Shown piece by piece: positions 53,463-61,543 of a stretch of DNA of 64,000 nucleotides. A program made the translations under genes and the position numbers. The notes under the pieces are model-generated. The model was not told the origin of the DNA. It worked only from the letters and a program-made list of their open reading frames with translations, and made no database searches. Position 1 is the first letter of the stretch. Every line of letters begins with the position of its first letter. The stretch is from Anaerolineaceae bacterium (GTDB taxonomy: Bacteria; Chloroflexota; Anaerolineae; Aggregatilineales; Phototrophicaceae). The stretch lies in assembly GCA_002699585.1 (NCBI GenBank), contig PABP01000033.1:1-64000 (forward strand), read 5' to 3'.

Positions 53463-53975
53463 ATGATGGTTGCACATCACAGCGATGATCTCGTGCAGAT
53501 CACCGAGGCTACGGCTTCGGATGTGCTTGGTATTCAGAATGTGATGCAGGCGAGTTGGCAGTCCGTATATGCCGACTTGCTCAGTGAAGAACACATAGCT
53601 CGCACTTTGCGGCGTTCATTTTCTGAAGCAGCCCTGGCCCGGTCGGTCAATCATGCGGGTGCGACTTACTTAGTCGCGTGGGTAGATGGTGAAATCCGAG
53701 GCATGTGTCATTATGGCTCGCCTCTGCTCGACGACTGCGAGAATCGTAAGGCCCTTTATAGCGTCTATGTGCATCCTGATTGGTGGCAGCAGGGCATCGG
53801 CACTGCTTTGCTCGATGTCATGGAAGCGCACCTGCGGCCCCAGCGCGTGACGGACGTTTTTACTTATGTCGATGCGCGTAACACGCTAGCAAGCACATTT
53901 TTCACCAGACACGGCTTCGTTCATCTGCCGGATGACGACCGTGATGGCGAATTGTATTTGCGAAAAGTGCTCTGA
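53463..53975 (+). CDS. GNAT N-acetyltransferase
   Basis: 170 residues, one GNAT domain: EATASDVLGIQNVMQASWQS, YLVAWVDGEIRGMCHYGS, YSVYVHPDWWQQGIGTALLD with the Q-x-x-G-x-G/A acetyl-CoA loop, and YVDARNTLASTFFTRHGFVH. Ten bases after the ATP-grasp gene. Substrate unknown; an amine product of the neighbouring ligase is a possibility only. Confidence 0.88.
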   Translation: MMVAHHSDDLVQITEATASDVLGIQNVMQASWQSVYADLLSEEHIARTLRRSFSEAALARSVNHAGATYLVAWVDGEIRGMCHYGSPLLDDCENRKALYSVYVHPDWWQQGIGTALLDVMEAHLRPQRVTDVFTYVDARNTLASTFFTRHGFVHLPDDDRDGELYLRKVL

Positions 53976-54053
53976 ATGTAAGTTCACAGCAAGGGTTGGC
54001 TGGCATGATGCCTATGAATTCATGAATCCATACTGATTAGAAGAAGGTGCAAT

Positions 54054-54902
54054 GTGAAAATACTGGTGACGGGTGCTGCGGGGAATGTCGGCAAAGAGCT
54101 TGTGACGCAGTTACAGCCCAACCATGATGTCGTTGGCGTGGACCTGGAGCATTTTGATATTGTCGATTGGAACAGCACCAACGATTTCATTCAGCAGCAG
54201 CAGCCGAACCTGGTGATTCACCCTGCGGCTTGGACCGATGTCGATGGCTGTGCCAAAGACCCCGATAAAGCCATTCGCATCAATGGCCTGGGTGCCCAGA
54301 ATATGGCTGTCGCGGCTGCTGCTGTGGGCGCACCGATTGTCCATATCAGCACCAACGAAGTCTTTGATGGCTATGGCGATCATCTCTACAAAGAATATGA
54401 CCAGACGCATCCGACCAACCCCTATGGGTACAGCAAATGGGTCGCCGAGCGGGCCGTGATGGCCGTGAACCCGCAGCATTATATTGTGCGGCCTTCCTGG
54501 GTATTTTCTCATGGGGGGCGCAATTTCATCCAGGCCATATTGGGTGCGGCAGAAGCAGGCAAGACGCTGCGTGTCGTGACCAACGAAGTCGCCAACCCCA
54601 CCTACAGCGTCGATCTGGCGGAAGCCATCATCAAGCTGATTGCCACTGGGCGCTATGGCATCTATCATTTCGGCAATGAGGGCGCGGTCAGCCGTTACCA
54701 GTTTGCCCGTTATATCCTGGATGCCGCTGGCTACACAGATACGCCCATCCTGCCGATCAGTGCTGCCGAATGGCCGCGGTCGAGTACGCCGCCGATGTAT
54801 GCTGGCCTGGAAAATCATGCTGGAGCGATGCTGGGCATCCGGCTGCGCCCCTGGCGAGAAGCTGTCGATGCTTTTATGGTCAAAGAGGGCCTATCTAACT
54901 GA
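54054..54902 (+). CDS. rfbD: dTDP-4-dehydrorhamnose reductase
   Basis: 282 residues; GTG start with GAAGG upstream. Short-chain dehydrogenase fold: KILVTGAAGNVGKEL, VIHPAAWTDVDGCAKDPDKA, HISTNEVFDGYG, active-site YGYSKWVAERAV, YIVRPSWVFSHGG, and FARYILDAAGY. The last step of dTDP-L-rhamnose synthesis. The other rfb genes are not in the window. It opens the exopolysaccharide cluster that follows. Confidence 0.9.
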   Translation: MKILVTGAAGNVGKELVTQLQPNHDVVGVDLEHFDIVDWNSTNDFIQQQQPNLVIHPAAWTDVDGCAKDPDKAIRINGLGAQNMAVAAAAVGAPIVHISTNEVFDGYGDHLYKEYDQTHPTNPYGYSKWVAERAVMAVNPQHYIVRPSWVFSHGGRNFIQAILGAAEAGKTLRVVTNEVANPTYSVDLAEAIIKLIATGRYGIYHFGNEGAVSRYQFARYILDAAGYTDTPILPISAAEWPRSSTPPMYAGLENHAGAMLGIRLRPWREAVDAFMVKEGLSN

Positions 54903-54992
54903 CGTTCATCCTACTTTGCCCCAGCCAACGCTGGTAATCCGGCCTGATTTTGCGACAATGAGGCCCGGTTCAGACAGTATGGCTAGGGGCAT

Positions 54993-55949
54993 ATGGCTAA
55001 CCCACTCATTTCCATCGTCATCCCCAACTGGAACGGCAAGCACTTCTTGCAGACGTGTTTGGATTCCCTGGCGGCCCAGACGTATGACCCCCTCGAAGTG
55101 ATTATCGTCGATAATGCCTCTACCGATGGCTCACAGGCTTATATCCGTGAAAACTACCCGGATGTTGTGCTGGTGGAGTTGCCAGAGAACCGCGGTTTTA
55201 CCGGGGCCTGCAATGCAGGCATGCAAGCGGCGCGCGGGCAGGTCATCGCCCTGCTGAATAATGATACGGAAGTTGACCCGGAATGGGCCAGTGCCCTGGT
55301 GGATGCCTTTGCCCGTCATACAGATGTGGGCATGGTCGCCAGCAAGATGCTGTTGTTCGATAAACGTGACCACATTCATACTGTTGGTGATGGCTTCACA
55401 GTCGATGGCCGCCCTTTTAATCGTGGGGTTTGGCAAAAAGACGAGGGCCAGTACGAGCAGGAAGCATACGTGTTCAGTGTGTGCGGTGGGGCCTGTGCAT
55501 ATCGCCGTGAAATGCTCGATGAGGTTGGCTTACTGGATGATGATTTTTTCTTCCTGATGGAAGACGTCGACTTGGCATGGCGCGGACAACTGGCTGGTTG
55601 GCGAGCACTTTACACCCCCAAAGCCATCGTCTATCATCATCTTTCAGCGACCGGAGGCGGCGTCACGGCCAGCTTCCACGATGGCCGCAACAGTATTTAC
55701 CTGCTGGTGAAGAATATTCCCGGTGATATCTGGCGCAAACATCGCGGTCAGATTATTGGGCGGCAATGGCAGATCGCGCGTGATGCACTCAAGGCGTGGC
55801 GTGGCGAGGCTGCGCGTGCAAGGCTGCGCGGGATGCTGGCCGGGTTGGCCAAGCTGCCGATGCTGTTGAAAAAACGCCGCGAGATACAGGCATCGCGCAA
55901 GGTATCGACTGACTACATTGAATCCATCCTCTCGCCGCCACAGGACTAA
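54993..55949 (+). CDS. GT2 family glycosyltransferase (rhamnosyltransferase-like)
   Basis: 318 residues: ISIVIPNWNGKHFLQTCLDS, IIVDNASTDGSQAYI, RGFTGACNAGMQAA, VIALLNNDTEVDPEW, FSVCGGACAYRREML and DDDFFFLMEDVDLAWRGQ, the standard run of WbbL-type inverting transferases. Soluble or membrane-peripheral. Follows rfbD by 90 bases, so dTDP-rhamnose is a likely donor. Confidence 0.9.
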   Translation: MANPLISIVIPNWNGKHFLQTCLDSLAAQTYDPLEVIIVDNASTDGSQAYIRENYPDVVLVELPENRGFTGACNAGMQAARGQVIALLNNDTEVDPEWASALVDAFARHTDVGMVASKMLLFDKRDHIHTVGDGFTVDGRPFNRGVWQKDEGQYEQEAYVFSVCGGACAYRREMLDEVGLLDDDFFFLMEDVDLAWRGQLAGWRALYTPKAIVYHHLSATGGGVTASFHDGRNSIYLLVKNIPGDIWRKHRGQIIGRQWQIARDALKAWRGEAARARLRGMLAGLAKLPMLLKKRREIQASRKVSTDYIESILSPPQD

Positions 55950-55992
55950 ACGCGACCGGGTCGCCGGTCATCGGATAGATTTGGAGTGCTAT

Positions 55993-56778
55993 TTGGACCC
56001 GCAACAATCAAACAATCAGGCTGCTGAACCTGAAAAACCATTTCTCTCAATCGTGATCCCTGCGCATAATGAAGAGAAGCGCCTGCCCCCTTCCTTGCAA
56101 AAAATCGACGCCTTTCTGAAAACGCAGGATTATACGGCGGAAGTCGTCATTGTGGAAAATGGCAGCCAGGACAACACAGCGGCTGTCTCTAAAGAATATG
56201 CCAAGCGCTATCCTTATATCCGTGTGATGGAAGTCGAAACGCGCGGTAAGGGGTTGGCCGTTAAGCAGGGGATGTTGGCAGCGAAAGGCCAGTATCGCTT
56301 TATCTGCGATGCTGATTTGTCGATGCCGATTGATGAACTGGTGCATTTTTTGCCTCCCTATGCGGAAGGCTATGACGTGATTATCGCCAGCCGAGAAGCA
56401 CACGGGGCGCGTCGTGTCGGGGAGCCGCTGTATCGTCATATGATGGGGCGCATCAATACGCTGATTATCAAGCTGTTCGCGTTACGGGGCTACGAAGATA
56501 CGCAGTGTGGCTTCAAGATGTTCAAAGACAGTGTGGCTGAAGATCTGTTCAGCGTGCAGCAGCTAAACGGCATTGGCTTCGATGTCGAACTGCTGTACAT
56601 CGCCCAGAAGCGCGGCTACAGCGTCAAAGAGCAGCCGATTACCTGGTACTTTGACCCCTATTCCACCATGCGCCTCGTCGATGATTCGCTGCATATGCTT
56701 AAAGAGATTTTTGAAATCCGCCAGAACTGGCGCAAGGGTTATTATGACAAAGCGCAAGTCGAAAACAGCCAGCCTTAA
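55993..56778 (+). CDS. GT2 family glycosyltransferase (dolichyl-phosphate glucosyltransferase-like)
   Basis: About 261 residues from TTG 55993, chosen because GGAG lies six bases upstream; a TTG at 55918 is possible and would overlap the previous gene. Motifs: LSIVIPAHNEEKRLPPSLQK, VVIVENGSQDNTA, GKGLAVKQGMLAAKGQY, ICDADLSMPIDEL, YEDTQCGFKMFKDSVAEDLF. This is the DPG/ALG5-like group that transfers a sugar to polyprenyl phosphate. Its end overlaps rnhB by 35 bases. Confidence 0.87.
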   Translation: MDPQQSNNQAAEPEKPFLSIVIPAHNEEKRLPPSLQKIDAFLKTQDYTAEVVIVENGSQDNTAAVSKEYAKRYPYIRVMEVETRGKGLAVKQGMLAAKGQYRFICDADLSMPIDELVHFLPPYAEGYDVIIASREAHGARRVGEPLYRHMMGRINTLIIKLFALRGYEDTQCGFKMFKDSVAEDLFSVQQLNGIGFDVELLYIAQKRGYSVKEQPITWYFDPYSTMRLVDDSLHMLKEIFEIRQNWRKGYYDKAQVENSQP

Positions 56779-57412
56779 ATACGAAATGGAATACTACCGC
56801 AACGGCTATACGCGCATCATTGGCGTTGATGAAGCCGGGCGGGGACCCTGGGCGGGGCCGTTGATGGTCGGGGCGGTTGCGTTGCCATTGGATCGCACAG
56901 ATTTACAGAAGGCGCTCAAAGGTGTGCGCGACAGCAAGCTGATGACTGCCAACCAGCGCGAAGGGCTGGTCGAGACGATCAAAGAGGTGTCGCTGACCTG
57001 GGGCCTGGGTGCGGCGGAAGTCGATGAAATTGACGAATTGGGCCTGACGGATGCCACCAAGCTGGCTGTAGAACGTGCCCTGAATGATGCCATTGAGCGC
57101 GGTGGTTTTCAGCCGGATTGTTTATTCTGCGATTTTATGGCTTGGCCACCAAAGTGGCAGATGCACCAGCTCAGTATCGTCAAAGGCGACCAGCTTTCTC
57201 TGACGATTGCCGCCGCTAGTGTGATCGCTAAAGTCTCGCGCGATGCTTATATGATCGACATCGCCGAAGAGTTCCCCCAATATGGCTTTGAAAAACACAA
57301 AGGCTATCATTCGCCGTTGCATGTGGCGGCCCTGGAGCAACTTGGTCCGACGCCCATCCACCGCCGCAGCTACGCGCCGATTCGTAAGTTCCTGGGTGAA
57401 GATGCCGATTAG
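56744..57412 (+). CDS. rnhB: Ribonuclease HII
   Basis: 222 residues from ATG 56744 (AAGGG seven bases upstream; overlaps the GT2 end). RNase HII motifs: IIGVDEAGRGPWAGPLMVGA with the catalytic Asp29-Glu30, VRDSKLMTANQRE, the IVKGDQLSLTIAAASVIAKV block with the third acidic residue, SRDAYM and FEKHKGYHSPLHVAAL. Removes ribonucleotides from DNA. A housekeeping gene inside the glycan cluster. Confidence 0.95.
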   Translation: MTKRKSKTASLKYEMEYYRNGYTRIIGVDEAGRGPWAGPLMVGAVALPLDRTDLQKALKGVRDSKLMTANQREGLVETIKEVSLTWGLGAAEVDEIDELGLTDATKLAVERALNDAIERGGFQPDCLFCDFMAWPPKWQMHQLSIVKGDQLSLTIAAASVIAKVSRDAYMIDIAEEFPQYGFEKHKGYHSPLHVAALEQLGPTPIHRRSYAPIRKFLGEDAD

Positions 57413-57500
57413 CAGTTGCCTACGTTTACCCTATGCCCTGGAACGATGGCATTTTAACCTGTGTATGTGATAGTGACTAACCAATAACTAGGGAGCCATC

Positions 57501-58322
57501 ATGAAACCTGTTTCTTCGTTTACCGACAGCGAATTTCTCAAATCCAAGCAGTATAAAGATTCCAGTAACTTGAGTGCACGCATTGCCCTGCACCGTGACT
57601 ACGGGACGTGTACGGTCGGCGTATGGCAGTGGTTTTTCGATATGCTGCTGGCCACACTCGGCAGTAAGGCCCGTATTCTGGAAGTTGGCGCAGGTCGTGC
57701 TGATCTCTGGCGTGAGAATGCGGATCGTATCCCAGAAGGCTGGGAGATTACGCTGACAGACCTCAGTGACGGTATGCTGGAGGATGGTCGTAAGCAGCTT
57801 GGTGACCTGGCAGATCGTTTTGAGATGCATCCGGCTAACGTCCAGGAATTGGCTGATGCCGATAATACCTATGATGCGGTCATCGCTAATTTTATGCTGT
57901 ATCATCTGCCGGATCGACCAAAGGGTATCGCGCAAATTCGCCGGGTTTTGAAGCCAGATGGCGTGTTATTCGCCTGTACGTTGGGACATAATCACATGCG
58001 CCAGTATTGGGAGCTTGTGCGGTCGGTTGTCGATGACCCAAATATGGCTTTGCAGGGGCAAAATCCCTTTACATTGAACGATGGCGCGGAGCAACTTGGT
58101 GGCAGTTTCGATGATATTGTGATGGTTCGCTATCACTGCGACATCAAGCTGACGGATGTGGAACCGATGGTGGCCTATTTTCACTCTAATGGTGACGAGG
58201 CCATTCTCAGTGGCCAATATGATGATGCGGTGCGCCAGCGTGTGCAAAAAGAAATCGACGAAAAAGGCCATTTCTTCATTCAGAAGGATACGGGCGTTTT
58301 TGTGGCGCGGGGTGGGGCCTAG
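57501..58322 (+). CDS. SAM-dependent methyltransferase
   Basis: 273 residues, class I methyltransferase: ARILEVGAGRADLWREN (SAM loop), ITLTDLSDGMLEDGRKQL, YDAVIANFMLYHLPDRPKGI, RRVLKPDGVLFACTLG. N-terminal 40 residues include LSARIALHRDYGTCTVGVWQ, which many small-molecule methyltransferases of this type share. Strong ribosome binding site AGGGAG. Placement among glycan genes hints at a sugar or lipid substrate, unproven. Confidence 0.88.
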   Translation: MKPVSSFTDSEFLKSKQYKDSSNLSARIALHRDYGTCTVGVWQWFFDMLLATLGSKARILEVGAGRADLWRENADRIPEGWEITLTDLSDGMLEDGRKQLGDLADRFEMHPANVQELADADNTYDAVIANFMLYHLPDRPKGIAQIRRVLKPDGVLFACTLGHNHMRQYWELVRSVVDDPNMALQGQNPFTLNDGAEQLGGSFDDIVMVRYHCDIKLTDVEPMVAYFHSNGDEAILSGQYDDAVRQRVQKEIDEKGHFFIQKDTGVFVARGGA

Positions 58323-58430
58323 CCTCAGCGCGTCTATGCAGGCATAGGTCGATAAGGTAAGGTAGAGGGCGGCATACATTTTGTGTGCTGCCTTTTGATT
58401 AGATGCAATCCGCAGTGAGATGATGACGCT

Positions 58431-59567
58431 ATGAAGTTGGCCCTCGTGCATGATTGGCTGAACCAGGTAGGTGGTGCTGAAGATGTCCTGGCGACCCTGG
58501 TCGATATGTACCCGCAAAGCCCGGTATATACCAGCATTTACGCGCCGGACATCATGCCGGATTTTTACCACAAGTGGGACATCCGTACCCTTTGGATTGA
58601 TAAGCTCCCTGGGATTCATGACCATCATCAACCGTATTTGCCGATGTATCCGCCGGCGTGGGGCGGCCTTAAGCTCGATGGCTATGACGTCATCCTCAGC
58701 AACAAGAGCGGCTTTTGTCATGGCTTGCAGTTCGACACACAGCAGAGTGTCCATGTGTGTTACTGTCTGGCGCCGACGCGCTACGTCTGGCAGTTGGATG
58801 CGTATATCGCGCGGGAAGGCCTGGGCAAACCCGCCGAGATGGTCCTGCGTCCGCTGGTGAACTGGCTCAAACAGTGGGACTACAATGCGGCCCAGCGTGT
58901 GACGCACTTCATCGCTATCAGCACGGAAATCCAAGAGCGCATCCAGACTTACTATGACCGTGATTCGGAGATTATCTTCCCGCCTGTGGAAACTGAGCGT
59001 TTCCAGCCAGTCGCCCCAGAAGAGGTCGAGGACTACTTCCTGATTGTTTCGCGGCTGATCCCGTATAAGCGGATTGATCTGGCGGTACAGGCTGCTACGC
59101 GCTTGAACCTGCCGCTTAAAATTGGTGGCAAAGGCCGTGATATGGAGCGGCTCAAGGCGATGGCTGGGCCAACGGTCGAGTTCCTGGGATTTGTGCCCGA
59201 TGACGAACTACCGAGTCTGATGGCGAAAGCGAAGGCCTTTTTGTTCCCTGGCTTGGAAGATTTTGGCATCACGCCAGTCCAGGCAGAAGCCGCAGGTCGC
59301 CCGGTGATCGCTTATGGCGGTGGCGGTGCGCTCGATACCGTCATTCCCGGTGTGACAGGCGAACATTTTGCAGATATGACGGTCGATAGCTTGGTTGAGG
59401 TGATGTCCCAATTTGATGCCACGCGCTATGATCCGCAGAAGATCCGGCAGCATGCGCTTAAGTTCGATGTGCGCATTTTTGAAGCCCAGATCAAGGCGTT
59501 TGTTGAGCAGGCATCAGCAGCCCATCAAACCGGGGAATCGTTTATCTGGAAAGATCCGATTTCCTGA
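58431..59567 (+). CDS. GT4 family glycosyltransferase
   Basis: 378 residues, GT-B fold: KLALVHDWLNQVGGAEDVLA, the acceptor side with VHVCYCLAPTRYVW, then the donor domain YFLIVSRLIPYKRIDLAVQA, KIGGKGRDMERLK, FLGFVPDDELPSLMAKAKAF and the nucleotide-sugar motif FPGLEDFGITPVQAEAAGRP. Likely retains alpha-mannosyl or similar transfer in exopolysaccharide assembly. Confidence 0.92.
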   Translation: MKLALVHDWLNQVGGAEDVLATLVDMYPQSPVYTSIYAPDIMPDFYHKWDIRTLWIDKLPGIHDHHQPYLPMYPPAWGGLKLDGYDVILSNKSGFCHGLQFDTQQSVHVCYCLAPTRYVWQLDAYIAREGLGKPAEMVLRPLVNWLKQWDYNAAQRVTHFIAISTEIQERIQTYYDRDSEIIFPPVETERFQPVAPEEVEDYFLIVSRLIPYKRIDLAVQAATRLNLPLKIGGKGRDMERLKAMAGPTVEFLGFVPDDELPSLMAKAKAFLFPGLEDFGITPVQAEAAGRPVIAYGGGGALDTVIPGVTGEHFADMTVDSLVEVMSQFDATRYDPQKIRQHALKFDVRIFEAQIKAFVEQASAAHQTGESFIWKDPIS

Positions 59568-59646
59568 CGCTGGCTCGTTGAACCATTTGTTTCTTAAATA
59601 TCATGCGCTATGCTAACGGCGCTATTTTGCTTGTGTGGAGGTCGCT

Positions 59647-60318
59647 ATGGAACTCAAACTCATCTGGCGGATGCTGCGTCGTCGCTGGTGGCTGATCCTT
59701 GTGCCGGTTGTCATCGCTGCAGTGCTGACGGTCCCTCAATTGTTGAACAGAGGATCAGCGGTATCAGGCGGGTTTGCAGCCAGCTTCAAGTACAGCGCTG
59801 CCCAGCAAACCAGCAATCTGCCGAACCGCGATGGTGACTTCCAGGATGTGTGGTTAGCGTCCGAGTTTGTGGTGAATGCATTTACCGATTGGGTGAAGAG
59901 CAGCTCATTCCGGGCGGAACTGGCTGCCATGTTGGGCGATGATGTCGATCTGAGCCAACTGGATATTCAGGCGGATAATGACCGCAGCATTGGCCAGGTC
60001 TTTTTGTCGCATCCTGATGCCGAGCAGCTTGAGTCGATTGCATCAGCGGCGATCACCATTTTGAGCACGCGCAATCAGGATTACTTCCCGCATCTGGGTG
60101 GGGAAGCGGCTATCGTGACGATTGTCGATGCCCCGGTGGTTGTGCCGCAACAGCCGTCGCTGCCAAACCGCTTTGCGCCATTGATTCAGTTGGGCGTGGC
60201 GTTGTTGGGCGGCATCGTGTTGGCGGTCATCGCAGAATATCTGGACCCAATGCTGCACGATAAGGACGAGCTAAGAGCATTGGGCCTGCGCGTTTTATCG
60301 TCTGTGCCGCGCCGTTGA
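59647..60318 (+). CDS. Wzz-like chain-length/polysaccharide co-polymerase protein
   Basis: 223 residues from ATG 59647 (GGAGG seven bases upstream). Two membrane helices flank an external domain: WWLILVPVVIAAVLTVPQL near the N-terminus and LIQLGVALLGGIVLAVIAEY near the C-terminus, the latter preceded by the Pro-rich APVVVPQQPSLPNR typical of Wzz proteins, and a short cytoplasmic end. No tyrosine-kinase domain is fused. Closes the glycan cluster. Confidence 0.75.
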   Translation: MELKLIWRMLRRRWWLILVPVVIAAVLTVPQLLNRGSAVSGGFAASFKYSAAQQTSNLPNRDGDFQDVWLASEFVVNAFTDWVKSSSFRAELAAMLGDDVDLSQLDIQADNDRSIGQVFLSHPDAEQLESIASAAITILSTRNQDYFPHLGGEAAIVTIVDAPVVVPQQPSLPNRFAPLIQLGVALLGGIVLAVIAEYLDPMLHDKDELRALGLRVLSSVPRR

Positions 60319-60340
60319 GCGCGGTTGCTTTGCGCTGTGC

Positions 60341-60625
60341 CTAGTCGTATTGTTCGCGTTTGAGCGCTTCGTGCCGCAATTCATTGCCCTGGAAGTAAAA
60401 GGCAATGATGAGCGTGGCTGCGCTGAACAGGCCACCAATCAAGAAGCCCACTGTCAGGGCATGGGCGAATAGATTGCCCTGCGCCAAGCCGAACAGCGTC
60501 ATGGAAACAATGCTGCCGAAGACACCAGCCGCGCCGATGATCGTCGGTGAGGCCAGTCGGCGGCGAATGGCGATATACATGGCGACGAGGATAATGGCGA
60601 AAATCACGAAAAATATCATGTACAT
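60341..60625 (-). CDS. Small membrane protein, unknown
   Basis: 94 residues with three hydrophobic segments (MIFFVIFAIILVAMYIAI, TIIGAAGVFGSIVSMTLFGL, ALTVGFLIGGLFSAATLIIAF) and a charged C-terminus (GNELRHEALKREQYD). Not recognised. Lies 41 bases downstream of the cyclase gene in the same direction. Confidence 0.6.
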   Translation of the reverse strand: MYMIFFVIFAIILVAMYIAIRRRLASPTIIGAAGVFGSIVSMTLFGLAQGNLFAHALTVGFLIGGLFSAATLIIAFYFQGNELRHEALKREQYD

Positions 60626-60666
60626 GGTTAAACTCCTGAATCAGCTTCAGATGCGTGTTGGTCGAA

Positions 60667-61296
60667 TCAGATAGAGCGTAAGATGGCCCTGACGGGGGAC
60701 CCGCAGGCCAGATCAAGTTTTAAGGGCAAGGCGACCAGTTCGTAGTCGCCATCGGGTACGCCTTTGAGCATCAATCCTTCTAAATTCACCATATTATGTT
60801 GATGAATCGCGTGGTGTCCGGGCAAATCTTTGCTTTCCAGGGCATCCACGGATGGCGAATCCAACCCAATCAGCACATAGTTCATATCGGCTAACCATGC
60901 GATTAGCTCTGGCGATGGATAGACAATCGCGTCAGGCCATTGGTCGTCAGGTAGATCGCTGACGTGGCTGTGGATCAACAAACGCTCACCACCTACCAAA
61001 TCGACATGGTCGAAATCCGCAGGCATCAGCGGACCAGAAGGCTTATTGACAGTGACAACCCGCGCAGGCCCGATATAGGCCGCTAGCGGCATGGCGCTGA
61101 TATACGCCCCCTCAGCTTCATAATGAAAATAGGCATCAGCATGTGTGCCGATATGGGCTGTCGTCGTCACGGTCGTCAGGTTGACGCTGTCGCCGTTGGC
61201 GATGGTCATGGCGTACTGCGCAGCATAAGGTGCATCCCCTGGCCACACATGGGTTGAGGGGCTTACTGTGCGCGTGATGTCGTAAATCCGATTCAT
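60667..61296 (-). CDS. Cyclase/kynurenine formamidase family hydrolase
   Basis: 209 residues: IYDITRTVSPSTHVWPGDAP, the metal site TTTAHIGTHADAYFHY (HxGTHxD), LLIHSHVSDLP, YVLIGLDSPSVDALESKDLP and HHAIHQHNMVNLEGLML. This is the manganese/zinc formamidase type KynB, which hydrolyses N-formylkynurenine, though many relatives act on other amides or lactones. No other kynurenine gene is present. Confidence 0.88.
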   Translation of the reverse strand: MNRIYDITRTVSPSTHVWPGDAPYAAQYAMTIANGDSVNLTTVTTTAHIGTHADAYFHYEAEGAYISAMPLAAYIGPARVVTVNKPSGPLMPADFDHVDLVGGERLLIHSHVSDLPDDQWPDAIVYPSPELIAWLADMNYVLIGLDSPSVDALESKDLPGHHAIHQHNMVNLEGLMLKGVPDGDYELVALPLKLDLACGSPVRAILRSI

Positions 61297-61543
61297 CGTA
61301 TACTGTCGCCTTGGGCCACGTCACATGGCCATAATCCAAGCTCAGTGTAGCAAAGAAAGTGAAGTATGACGCTTAACATTTCTTCATTGTGAGCGAACCT
61401 GTACAAAGGTCCTACCCTCTGTTTCCCATCATGTCTCTACAATTTGCCCAATAAGCTAGACGGCGACCCTGGCACACGCTACAGTCATCATTCTGGCCTG
61501 TATAGGGCAGGTAGATTTTTATTGTGAATTAGGAGAAAAATAC
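61297..61543. other. Upstream region of the pullulanase gene
   Basis: 247 bases between divergent genes. It contains the third copy of ATAGGGCAGGTA (61502-61513) followed by a T-rich stretch and AGGAG eight bases before the ATG. No clear -35/-10 pair. Confidence 0.4.
61502..61513 (+). repeat. Dispersed 12-mer ATAGGGCAGGTA, copy 3
   Basis: Thirty bases upstream of the pullulanase ATG; shares GA on the right with the copy at 30.5 kb. Confidence 0.5.
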
